From NCBI RefSeq assembly GCF_000018865.1, contig NC_010175.1, positions 2,542,001 to 2,606,000 of the forward strand: a stretch of DNA of 64,000 nucleotides, written 5' to 3'. This DNA comes from Chloroflexus aurantiacus J-10-fl (GTDB lineage Bacteria; Chloroflexota; Chloroflexia; Chloroflexales; Chloroflexaceae). The notes under the pieces are model-generated. The model made no database searches. It was given only the letters and a program-made list of their open reading frames with translations, and was not told where the DNA came from. The translations under genes were made by a program, and so were the position numbers. Every line of letters starts with the position of its first letter. The first letter of the stretch is position 1. Positions 7,655-15,381 of this stretch are shown here, in pieces.

Positions 7655-8551
7655 ATGCGCGCCTTTTATTCTGATACGTTTGTCTTGCCACTACCGCCAG
7701 GGCACCGTTTTCCGATGGAGAAGTATGCGCTGCTTCGGGAGCGGGTGCTGAGTGAGGGGATTGTAACGCCTGAGCGGTTGCACGTTCCCGAACCGGCCAG
7801 TATCACCGAGCTGTGCCGGGCGCATGACGCGAACTACGTTGAGCGGGTCATCAATGGACACTTGACCAGTGCCGAAATTCGGCGCATCGGTTTTCCCTGG
7901 TCGCCGCAGATGGTCGAACGCTCGCGGCGTTCGGCAGGGGCAACGATAGCCGCCTGTCGGGTAGCCCTGAGCGAAGGGGTAGGCGTGAATCTGGCCGGTG
8001 GTACCCATCATGCCTTCGCCGATGCCGGCGCCGGCTATTGTGTGTTCAACGATGCCGCCGTCGCCGCACGCGCCATGCAGTCCGAAGGACGTGTTCAACG
8101 CATTGCCATCATCGATTGCGATGTGCATCAGGGTGATGGCACTGCGGCCATCTTCACGGGTGATCCAACCGTCTTTACCTTTTCGATTCACGGCGCTCAC
8201 AATTTTCCTTTTCGCAAACAGCAGAGTGACCTGGATATTGCCCTTCCTGATGCTACTGGCGATACGGCCTATCTCGATGCGCTGGAGTGGGGGGTGCGCC
8301 AGGTCTTTGCAATTGCCCGCCCTGATCTGGTGATCTATCTGGCCGGTGCCGATCCCTATTACGACGACCGGCTGGGTCGGTTGAGCCTGACCAAAGCCGG
8401 TCTGGCCGAGCGCGACCGTCTGGTCTTTAGCTACTGCCGGGCAGCAGGCGTACCGGTTGCGGTGACGATGGCCGGCGGCTATGCCCGTCAGATCAGTGAC
8501 ACTGTTGACATTCACACCCATACCATTGCCACTGCTGCCGGTTTACGGTGA
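7655..8551 (+). CDS. Histone-deacetylase-family amidohydrolase
   Basis: This 298-aa arginase/deacetylase-fold enzyme has its general-base pair in GGTHHAF (H118-H119). Zinc ligands are D156 and H158 in IDCDVHQGDGT, with a third aspartate in LAGADPYYDDRLG. Bacterial members act on acetylated polyamines, acetoin-related compounds or small amides; the substrate cannot be read here. Its ATG follows the antiporter stop with no gap, implying translational coupling, although the functional link is unclear. Length is normal for a class IIb-like bacterial member. Confidence 0.88.
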   Translation: MRAFYSDTFVLPLPPGHRFPMEKYALLRERVLSEGIVTPERLHVPEPASITELCRAHDANYVERVINGHLTSAEIRRIGFPWSPQMVERSRRSAGATIAACRVALSEGVGVNLAGGTHHAFADAGAGYCVFNDAAVAARAMQSEGRVQRIAIIDCDVHQGDGTAAIFTGDPTVFTFSIHGAHNFPFRKQQSDLDIALPDATGDTAYLDALEWGVRQVFAIARPDLVIYLAGADPYYDDRLGRLSLTKAGLAERDRLVFSYCRAAGVPVAVTMAGGYARQISDTVDIHTHTIATAAGLR

Positions 8552-8676
8552 TCTTTCCAAATTCCTGGCATAGATGTTCCGATCCTGACATCCAAAATGG
8601 CAAAACCTTCGCACAGATAGATGAAGGCGCATGCACGGGCATGCACCAAACATCATCTGAAAGCGGAGGTAAGACA

Positions 8677-9411
8677 GTGACAGCCGAACAAACAAATCAG
8701 GGTGTCTTCTCTCGTCGGAGTCTGATTAAGGGCATTGCCGGTATCGGTGGCGGTCTGGTTGTTGCCAGCTTCGCCAATCTGTTCGGGATTCAATCTGCCT
8801 CAGCCGGCCATGATCGCAAAGACGATCCACAGCTTATTCTGAACCTGGCTGCAACAGCCGAGACACTGGCAACCACGTTCTACTACGCTGCGTTAACCTC
8901 AGCCCAATTCAAACTGCACGAAGAGGACATTCTCTACCTCAAGCTGGCCCTCGATGCCGAGAAGTACCACCTCGATTTTCTGGTCAGCAACGGTGGTCAG
9001 GCTTTGACCAATCAGTTCTATGTTCCGGCCAATTTGCTACGTGACCCGGCCCTCTTCGTTCAGGTCGGAGCAGATGCCGAGACCGCGTTTGTCGGAGCTT
9101 ACCTTGCAGCCACACGCCGCTTTGCCGAATTGGGTGCTGATCGGCTGGCCGGCACCACGGCCCAGCATGCGTGCAGCGAAGCGCAGCACCTGGCCTTGAT
9201 CCGTGACATTGGCGGCTTTGCCCCGAACAACCTGCCCTTACCGCTACCGATTTACTACAACGTTTCTGATGCAGTGCCCACGCTGGCACCGTTCTTGCAA
9301 GGCGGTCAGGGCTTCATCGGGCCGGTCACCGCACCCACTGCTGCTCAAATTGCGGCCGTTCTCGGTGGTGTGAAGTCCGATCCAACCCAACCCTATACCA
9401 GGGTATTCTAA
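8677..9411 (+). CDS. Tat-exported ferritin-like domain protein
   Basis: The start is GTG at 8677 because AGCGGAGGT lies seven bases before it. The protein (244 aa) opens with a twin-arginine signal (FSRRSLIKG followed by a Gly/Ala-rich hydrophobic stretch ending QSASAG). The mature part is a four-helix ferritin-like domain with paired ExxH-type motifs (DAEKYHLDF, CSEAQHLAL) and further Glu residues (ATAETLATTFYY, ADAETAFVGAY), consistent with a di-iron or metal site. It acts outside the cytoplasmic membrane and its reaction is unknown. It sits just upstream of an ECF sigma/anti-sigma pair that may control it. Confidence 0.75.
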   Translation: MTAEQTNQGVFSRRSLIKGIAGIGGGLVVASFANLFGIQSASAGHDRKDDPQLILNLAATAETLATTFYYAALTSAQFKLHEEDILYLKLALDAEKYHLDFLVSNGGQALTNQFYVPANLLRDPALFVQVGADAETAFVGAYLAATRRFAELGADRLAGTTAQHACSEAQHLALIRDIGGFAPNNLPLPLPIYYNVSDAVPTLAPFLQGGQGFIGPVTAPTAAQIAAVLGGVKSDPTQPYTRVF

Positions 9412-9436
9412 GCGCGTCGTGTCAGGCAGAGGCCGG

Positions 9437-9474
9437 GCCTGCCAGGGAGAGCATCTCCTGGCAGGCTTGTGTAT
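9437..9474 (+). terminator. Terminator of the ferritin-like gene
   Basis: A perfect 10-bp stem, GCCTGCCAGG/CCTGGCAGGC (9437-9446 and 9457-9466), is followed by TTGTGTAT. Confidence 0.75.
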
Positions 9475-9521
9475 GTTTAGCGGCTGCACAGGAGAGGGGA
9501 ACAACTGTGGGTGGGCAATCA

Positions 9522-9550
9522 TTACTTGTGCCGGTCAATTCAGCTATAAT
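9522..9550 (+). promoter_or_regulatory. Promoter of the ECF sigma gene
   Basis: A consensus TATAAT (9545-9550) has a weak TTACTT 17 bp upstream. It lies 44 bp before the chosen ATG at 9594 and inside any longer reading of the gene, which supports the internal start. Confidence 0.6.
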
Positions 9551-9593
9551 ACAGTATCGCCATAGCTCTACTGAACAGAGGGTCTCGTATTCA

Positions 9594-10187
9594 ATGCCAT
9601 CGCAACCACCTGAAGATACTGGTCTCCGTGGTCTGACCGATGAATTGCTCATCGACTTGATTGTTCAGCGTGAAGAAGCTGCACTCGGCGAGCTATATGA
9701 TCGGTACGCTTCATTAGTATACGCGATTGCGCTGCGTATCACCGGTGATCGGCAGACGGCCGAAGAGGTTATGCAAGACGTTTTTCAGAATATCTGGCAG
9801 ACGGCAGGTGGCTTTCGTCGCCAGGCCGGTGCCGTGGCGGGTTGGATTATTGGTATCAGCCGCCATCGGGCAATCGACGCGCTCCGCAGTAAACGTGAAC
9901 GAGGGCGCAGCCGTGAATTGACCGGCATTGATGCTACACCTCATCCTTCAACATCCTCAGACATTGAACACGATGTTGAGCAACGCATCTTGCGTGAAGC
10001 AGTGCGCGCAGCCCTGGCTGACCTGCCATCACCACAGCGCCAGGCAATTGAGATGGCATATTACGGTGGTTTGACGCAAGCAGAGATTGCCGAGCGACTT
10101 GGTGAACCACTTGGTACTATCAAAACACGATTGCGACTTGGTTTGACAAAATTGCGTGAACTGTTGCGAATGCTGGCGGAGTCGTAG
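9594..10187 (+). CDS. ECF-type RNA polymerase sigma factor
   Basis: This 197-aa sigma-70 family factor has region 2 (ALGELYDRYASLVYAIALRITGDRQTAEEVMQDVF, about residues 30-65) and region 4 (LPSPQRQAIEMAYYGGLTQAEIAERLGEPLGTIKTRLRLGL, about 145-187). A variable linker separates them. The start at 9594 (MPSQPPEDTG) is preferred because the promoter lies just upstream. The anti-sigma gene follows after one base. Family knowledge: such pairs respond to envelope or oxidative stress. Confidence 0.92.
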   Translation: MPSQPPEDTGLRGLTDELLIDLIVQREEAALGELYDRYASLVYAIALRITGDRQTAEEVMQDVFQNIWQTAGGFRRQAGAVAGWIIGISRHRAIDALRSKRERGRSRELTGIDATPHPSTSSDIEHDVEQRILREAVRAALADLPSPQRQAIEMAYYGGLTQAEIAERLGEPLGTIKTRLRLGLTKLRELLRMLAES

Positions 10188-10188
10188 C

Positions 10189-10968
10189 ATGGAACCTTCA
10201 TCGGAACGATCTGACGATATAACCGAGTTGCTGGCGGCTTACGCACTCGATGCGCTCGAACCGGCAGAGCGCGAACGGGTGCAACGTCTGCTGACAGAGC
10301 AACCGGCATTACAGCAAACTCTGGCCGAGCTGCGTGCGGCTGCTGATTTGTTGCCGTATGGTCTCGAACAACCGAAACTACCTCCAGAGTGGCGCCAGCG
10401 AACCATCGATTATGCCGTAGGACGTCGCTCAACACAGGTCGAGAAATCTTCATCCTACCGGCATTGGTGGCGAAGCTGGCAGGCAGTTCTCGGCAGTTTG
10501 ACGGTAGTCCTTGCCGTCGCTGTCTTTGGTCTGGTCTGGTACATCAACAGTTTGCAAGCTCAACTGGCAACGATCATTCAACAGCGCGATCAGGCGCAAA
10601 TGATCGCTGCGACTGCGCAGGCTGCATCTCAACAACTGGCCGCCGTCCTTGTCACGCCAGACCCTCTGGCTGCACTGCAAGGGGACAATGGTCAGGGATC
10701 GGTATTTCGTGATCCAGAAGGGAATCTGGTAGTTATTGCAGCCCTACCACCTCTTTCCGCCGATCAGGTCTATCAGCTCTGGCTCATCGAAGGTAATGCT
10801 GCTCCTGTCAGTGGTGGTGTCTTTACTGTTGACCCGAATGGCTATGGCTTCGTCCGCTTGCCGGCAGCACAGGTGGCGAGTGGCGTGACACTGGCCATTA
10901 CGGCTGAACCGGCTCCCGGCAGCCCTGGCCCCACCGGTCCGGTTTTGATTGCCGGCCAGATAAGCTGA
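10189..10968 (+). CDS. Membrane anti-sigma factor (RskA-like)
   Basis: The 259-residue protein starts one base after the sigma stop. Residues 1-75 (ITELLAAYALDALEPAERERVQRLL) are the helical sigma-binding part seen in RskA-type factors, without an HxxxCxxC zinc motif. One transmembrane helix follows (about 98-118, VLGSLTVVLAVAVFGLVWYI). The extracytoplasmic C-terminal half (GNLVVIAALPPLSADQVYQLWLIEG) matches the RskA domain. It would hold the cognate sigma factor at the membrane until a signal triggers proteolysis. Confidence 0.85.
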   Translation: MEPSSERSDDITELLAAYALDALEPAERERVQRLLTEQPALQQTLAELRAAADLLPYGLEQPKLPPEWRQRTIDYAVGRRSTQVEKSSSYRHWWRSWQAVLGSLTVVLAVAVFGLVWYINSLQAQLATIIQQRDQAQMIAATAQAASQQLAAVLVTPDPLAALQGDNGQGSVFRDPEGNLVVIAALPPLSADQVYQLWLIEGNAAPVSGGVFTVDPNGYGFVRLPAAQVASGVTLAITAEPAPGSPGPTGPVLIAGQIS

Positions 10969-11448
10969 CCTTTGAACCGGTTGCGAGCTGCCATCAGCGC
11001 AGCCAAACGGTGAGATGAATGTCGCCGGTATTGACCAGATGGTCGAATACTCTGCGCTTGTCGAAGGCTATGCCTGACAAGCCAGGCAGATCTGCTGAAG
11101 AGCACTTGCCGACCTGGCAAGACTAAAGCCCTATCTGGCAACACCCTGACTCTGCCGGTGCTACCCCGACGCACGGGGTTGTTTTGCCATGCCTTAAGTT
11201 CAATCCTGACACGACTGCAATAGTTTAAGACAGGGTTTGTCATCCATCGGCCACTGCCTGGTCAGTGGGTGAATACCATGCCTCGCGCCAGAGCAGCCCG
11301 TGTCAGATGATTACCTGGAAAGGCAGGTTCCGAGTCAATGCAGATAGGCTCTTCCCAACTACAGAAATAGTACTCACTCCGAAGACGAGAGAAAAACCGT
11401 TTCAGACGTGTTATACTACTAATCGGAACTTCCTGTCAGGGAGTGTTT
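10969..11448 (+). other. Intergenic stretch between the anti-sigma and cyclase genes
   Basis: No convincing gene. It holds a short TGCCTG/CAGGCA hairpin near 11070-11090, the likely terminator at 11163, and a TATACT -10 element at 11412-11417 with no good -35, which probably serves the cyclase gene starting at 11449. Confidence 0.5.
11163..11185 (+). terminator. Likely terminator of the sigma/anti-sigma operon
   Basis: ACCCCG/CGGGGT forms a 6-bp stem with a 5-nt loop, followed by TGTTTTG. Confidence 0.45.
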
Positions 11449-14394
11449 ATGTCCGAATCAGCACACATTCTTATCGTTGAAGACGATAATGACATTCGTC
11501 GTATTTTTCAAGCTATTCTCACCCGCCATGGCTTCCGGGTTTCGGTAGCAACCACGGGCGAAGAGGCGCTGAACTTTCTCCAGTTAATCACTCCCGACCT
11601 GATCTTGCTCGATCTGGCGCTTCCTGGGGTCGATGGAGGCGAAATAACCCGCCGGATCAAAGCAGACCGCACTAAACCATTCATTCCAATCATCATCGTC
11701 TCCGCCCATGCCGACCTGAACACCAGCGTCAGTCATCTCGATGCCGGTGCAGACGATGTCCTGCTTAAACCGGTTGACCACACCCTGTTGCTGGCACGAG
11801 TACGCGCCCTGCTCCGTCTGCAACGTGCCCAACGCAATCTCCAGCAAGAGCAGCGTAAGACGGAATTGTTGCTGCATCTTTCGCGTGATCTGGGTTCCAG
11901 TATCGAATTAGATGTTCTTCTCACAGGTTTTCTCAACCATCTGGCCGATGCGATTGGCGCCATTCGTGCCAGTATCATTCTGACCGGTTTCATCGAGGAA
12001 AAGGTTCTCCTCTATTCAAGCAGCCAGCATCCAGCATCCGGTGAAATCCAGGACATTTTGCGTTACGGTGTGGCCGGTCTGGCATTGCGGTCGCGTAGCC
12101 CAATCCTAATCACCGATACGCGCACCGATTCGCGCTGGCTGGTAACCTCCGAACGCCATCAGGACGTGCGTTCAGTAGCGGCTATGCCGATCATCCGTGA
12201 CAACCGCGCGTGGGGGGTTATTACCCTGGTACACCATACCCCTGGTCATTTCACAAACGAACATCTGGAACTACTGTCATCAGTAGCTGCTCAGACTGCG
12301 GTGGCGCTGGAGAGTGCTCGCCTCTATCGTCTGAGTGAGCAGCAGAAAGAGCTACTGGCCCGTCGTGCCGAAGAGTTGCGCCAGATCAACGAGATTAACC
12401 GGATGCTCTCTGAATTGATGCAGATGGATCAGTTGAGCCGGTTACTGGTGCAGATGATCCACCATCAGTTCAAATACCCTCTGGTCGCACTTTTACTACG
12501 TCAGGACAATCAATTTGAGCTGCGTGCGATTGCCGGGGTTAATCTATTAGGTGAAACGAAGGTAGTCACCAGCCTCGAAGAAGGGTTGAGTGGATGGGTG
12601 TACCGCCAGCAACAACCACTACGGATTGATGATCTGCGCCAGGATGCGCGTTTTGTTCCAGTATTGCCGGGTGAAGCACTGGCGCGTTCAGCACTGAGCG
12701 TTCCGGTCCTGTTGGGTCGTGAGTTGCTGGGCACAATTGAGGTACGTAGTCCGCAGCCAGGTGCGTTTACCGGCAATGACGAGGCTATCTTACAGGCAAT
12801 TGCCAACCAACTGGCGATTGCCATCAGCAATGCGCGCCTGTTTGAGAGCGAACAGCGCCGCATCAGACAACTTAACGACATTAACCGTCTCTCCCTTGCG
12901 TTAACTGCTCAGCTCACTGCGGCTACTGATATGCAACTGATTGCTAAGGCAGTTACGCAGATTTTTCAGGCTAAATGGACTGCTATCGTTCTGTTTGGCC
13001 CCAAACCTGCCGATACAATCGTTGCATCGTATGGTCAAGAATCATCATTCGATCAAGAACTTTCTCGTATACTGCAACAGAATCCTTACATCGCCGCCAA
13101 AATTGCGATGGTGCAACAGCCATGCTATGTAACTGATCTTGCCGAACGATCCGATCTGACTCTGGCATCTCTGCAATCGATCTTTACAGCTCAAGCGTTG
13201 GATAATCTCTTGCTGGCACCGCTGAGGGTGAAAAAGCAAACACAAGGTTTTCTATGCCTGGAAGTGAATCGGCGTGCGCAGTTTGGGCAGGCTGAACTAG
13301 AATTGCTCACCACGGTGGCAAGTCTTGTTGTCCAGATTGTTGAAAATGCCCGACTGTACCAGATTGTAAATGACGAGCGTTCAACACTCAATGCTATTTT
13401 GCAGAGTGCAACCGATCCTATTTTGCTCATTGATCCGCAGGCTCGCCTGTTGCTGGCCAATTCAGCGGCCCTCTCCCGTTTGCAGATCGACCAGAAAACG
13501 CATTATGGTCAGCCTGTTGATCAGTTTCCGGCGCTGCGCGCCATCTTGCCTGCGCTTGACCAAGAGGGATCGACCGCGCTTGAAATCGAACCGCAGCCAC
13601 ACCTGCACTTTAGTGTCAGTATTGCTCCGGTGCGTAGCGTGGACCGAAAAACCCTGGGGCGGGTCGTCGTCTTTCGCGATATTAGCCCAATCAAGCGCCT
13701 GGAACAACAGGAGCGTGAACGGGTACGCAGCGTTTTTCGCCGCTACGTATCACCGGAAGTCGCTGAACGGCTGCTCAGTGCGGGTAGCGATTTCGGCACA
13801 CCAACGGAACGCACGGTTGCCGTGCTCTTCGCCGATATGCGCGGCTTTACAACCTTGACCGAGCAGTTGGACGCTCATGTGCTGGTGGAACGTGTCCTCA
13901 ACCGGTTTTTTACCGCGATGACCGATGCTCTCTATGCCTATGATGGCACTATTGATAAGTTTCTGGGTGATGGCTTGATTGGCGTCTTCGGTTCACCAAT
14001 CAGCCATCCCGATGATCCTCAGCGTGTCGTGATGGCTGCGGTTGCTATGCAACAGGCATTTGCCCGGCTGGCACAAATTTGGCGAGAAGAACTAACTTTC
14101 GAGATTGGCATGGGTATTGGGATTAGCTATGGTTCAGCGGTAGTCGGCAATATCGGTTCAGATCAGCGTCAAGACTATACACTCATTGGTGATGTGGTAA
14201 ATACGGCGTCACGTTTGTGCAGTATTGCTCAAGCCGGTCAGATTATTATTTCATCAAACTTGATGCAAGCACTTGGCAATCAATCGCCTTATGAGTTGCG
14301 TGAATTGGGTGCCGTGCGCTTGAAAGGTAAACAGGAACCTCATGTTATTTATGAAGTGTTGTTTGATCAGTCGTTGGTCAACGCAGGGAAGTAG
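11449..14394 (+). CDS. Response regulator - triple GAF - PAS - class III adenylate cyclase
   Basis: This 981-aa multidomain signalling enzyme starts with a receiver domain (1-125: acidic ED pair, phospho-acceptor D55, S85, K107). Three GAF-like domains then run from about 150 to 640, joined by coiled-coil helices. A PAS-like segment follows (about 645-760). The C-terminal class III cyclase domain (about 775-975) has the metal-binding Asp of FADMRGFTTL, the Lys/Asp of DKFLGDGLIGVF and the DYTLIGDVVNTASRL motif, a set typical of cAMP production. It is cytoplasmic, with no membrane segment. The ATG at 11449 has GGGAG upstream. The stop codon merges into the heptamer repeat array. The kinase partner is not in this window. 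Confidence 0.9.
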   Translation: MSESAHILIVEDDNDIRRIFQAILTRHGFRVSVATTGEEALNFLQLITPDLILLDLALPGVDGGEITRRIKADRTKPFIPIIIVSAHADLNTSVSHLDAGADDVLLKPVDHTLLLARVRALLRLQRAQRNLQQEQRKTELLLHLSRDLGSSIELDVLLTGFLNHLADAIGAIRASIILTGFIEEKVLLYSSSQHPASGEIQDILRYGVAGLALRSRSPILITDTRTDSRWLVTSERHQDVRSVAAMPIIRDNRAWGVITLVHHTPGHFTNEHLELLSSVAAQTAVALESARLYRLSEQQKELLARRAEELRQINEINRMLSELMQMDQLSRLLVQMIHHQFKYPLVALLLRQDNQFELRAIAGVNLLGETKVVTSLEEGLSGWVYRQQQPLRIDDLRQDARFVPVLPGEALARSALSVPVLLGRELLGTIEVRSPQPGAFTGNDEAILQAIANQLAIAISNARLFESEQRRIRQLNDINRLSLALTAQLTAATDMQLIAKAVTQIFQAKWTAIVLFGPKPADTIVASYGQESSFDQELSRILQQNPYIAAKIAMVQQPCYVTDLAERSDLTLASLQSIFTAQALDNLLLAPLRVKKQTQGFLCLEVNRRAQFGQAELELLTTVASLVVQIVENARLYQIVNDERSTLNAILQSATDPILLIDPQARLLLANSAALSRLQIDQKTHYGQPVDQFPALRAILPALDQEGSTALEIEPQPHLHFSVSIAPVRSVDRKTLGRVVVFRDISPIKRLEQQERERVRSVFRRYVSPEVAERLLSAGSDFGTPTERTVAVLFADMRGFTTLTEQLDAHVLVERVLNRFFTAMTDALYAYDGTIDKFLGDGLIGVFGSPISHPDDPQRVVMAAVAMQQAFARLAQIWREELTFEIGMGIGISYGSAVVGNIGSDQRQDYTLIGDVVNTASRLCSIAQAGQIIISSNLMQALGNQSPYELRELGAVRLKGKQEPHVIYEVLFDQSLVNAGK

Positions 14395-15045
14395 GAGATA
14401 GGAAATAGGAGATAGGAAATAGGAGATAGGAAATAGGAGATAGGAAATAGGAGATAGGAAATAGGAGATAGGAAATAGGAGATAGGAAATAGGAGATAGG
14501 AAATAGGAGATAGGAAATAGGAGATAGGAAATAGGAGATAGGAAATAGGAGATAGGAAATAGGAGATAGGAAATAGGAGATAGGAAATAGGAGATAGGAA
14601 ATAGGAGATAGGAAATAGGAGATAGGAAATAGGAGATAGGAAATAGGAGATAGGAAATAGGAGATAGGAAATAGGAGATAGGAAATAGGAGATAGGAAAT
14701 AGGAGATAGGAAATAGGAGATAGGAAATAGGAGATAGGAAATAGGAGATAGGAAATAGGAGATAGGAAATAGGAGATAGGAAATAGGAGATAGGAAATAG
14801 GAGATAGGAAATAGGAGATAGGAAATAGGAGATAGGAAATAGGAGATAGGAAATAGGAGATAGGAAATAGGAGATAGGAAATAGGAGATAGGAAATAGGA
14901 GATAGGAAATAGGAGATAGGAAATAGGAGATAGGAAATAGGAGATAGGAAATAGGAGATAGGAAATAGGAGATAGGAAATAGGAGATAGGAAATAGGAGA
15001 TAGGAAATAGGAGATAGGAAATAGGAGATAGGAAATAGGAGATAG
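14394..15045 (+). repeat. Perfect 14-bp tandem array (two related heptamers), about 46 copies
   Basis: The unit GGAGATAGGAAATA, itself two heptamers (GGAGATA, GGAAATA), repeats with almost no variation for about 650 bp, starting at the stop codon of the cyclase gene. It resembles the short tandemly repeated heptamers (STRR) known from cyanobacteria. There are no spacers, so it is not CRISPR. Confidence 0.97.
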
Positions 15046-15080
15046 AGAGCAAAAACAAAAATAGTCTATCAATATTGATT

Positions 15081-15283
15081 TTCTAACTTCTAACTCCTAA
15101 CTTCTAACTTCTAACTCCTAACTTCTAACTCCTAACTTCTAACTCCTAACTTCTAACTCCTAACTTCTAACTCCTAACTTCTAACTCCTAACTTCTAACT
15201 CCTAACTTCTAACTCCTAACTTCTAACTCCTAACTTCTAACTCCTAACTTCTATCTCCTATCTCCTACCTCCTATCACCTCTC
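15081..15283 (-). repeat. Second heptamer array in opposite orientation
   Basis: The plus strand reads TTCTAAC/TCCTAAC heptamers; the minus strand reads GTTAGGA/GTTAGAA, the same RWTAGRA family as the first array but inverted. The last ~35 bp (CTATCTCCTATCTCCTAC...) are nearer to the complement of the first array. The two arrays converge on a ~35-bp AT-rich centre. Confidence 0.9.
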
Positions 15284-15289
15284 AATCAC

Positions 15290-15318
15290 TTGACAGCCGT
15301 CTATCGGCACTTTAAGAT
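15290..15318 (+). promoter_or_regulatory. Strong sigma-70 promoter for the exported lipoprotein
   Basis: TTGACA (15290-15295), 17 bp, TAAGAT (15313-15318). It starts seven bases after the second heptamer array, and the gene begins at 15382. Confidence 0.8.
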
Positions 15319-15381
15319 ACGTTCAATCGGTGTTTGCCGAATGATGGCACGTTTCATTCCAACTAAAGGAGTCTGCCAACC

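Noticed and set aside
7691-8521. A 276-codon minus-strand frame opposite the deacetylase-like gene
   Set aside because: Antisense shadow; the plus strand carries all family motifs.
14254-15072. A long minus-strand open frame (272 codons, FPISYFLSPISYLL repeats)
   Set aside because: It is a by-product of the 14-bp array (14 bp read in three frames gives a 14-residue repeat) and overlaps the end of the cyclase gene; no start site or domain supports it.
14394-15283. CRISPR array
   Set aside because: Repeats are contiguous without spacers, unit length is 14 bp and no cas gene is nearby.
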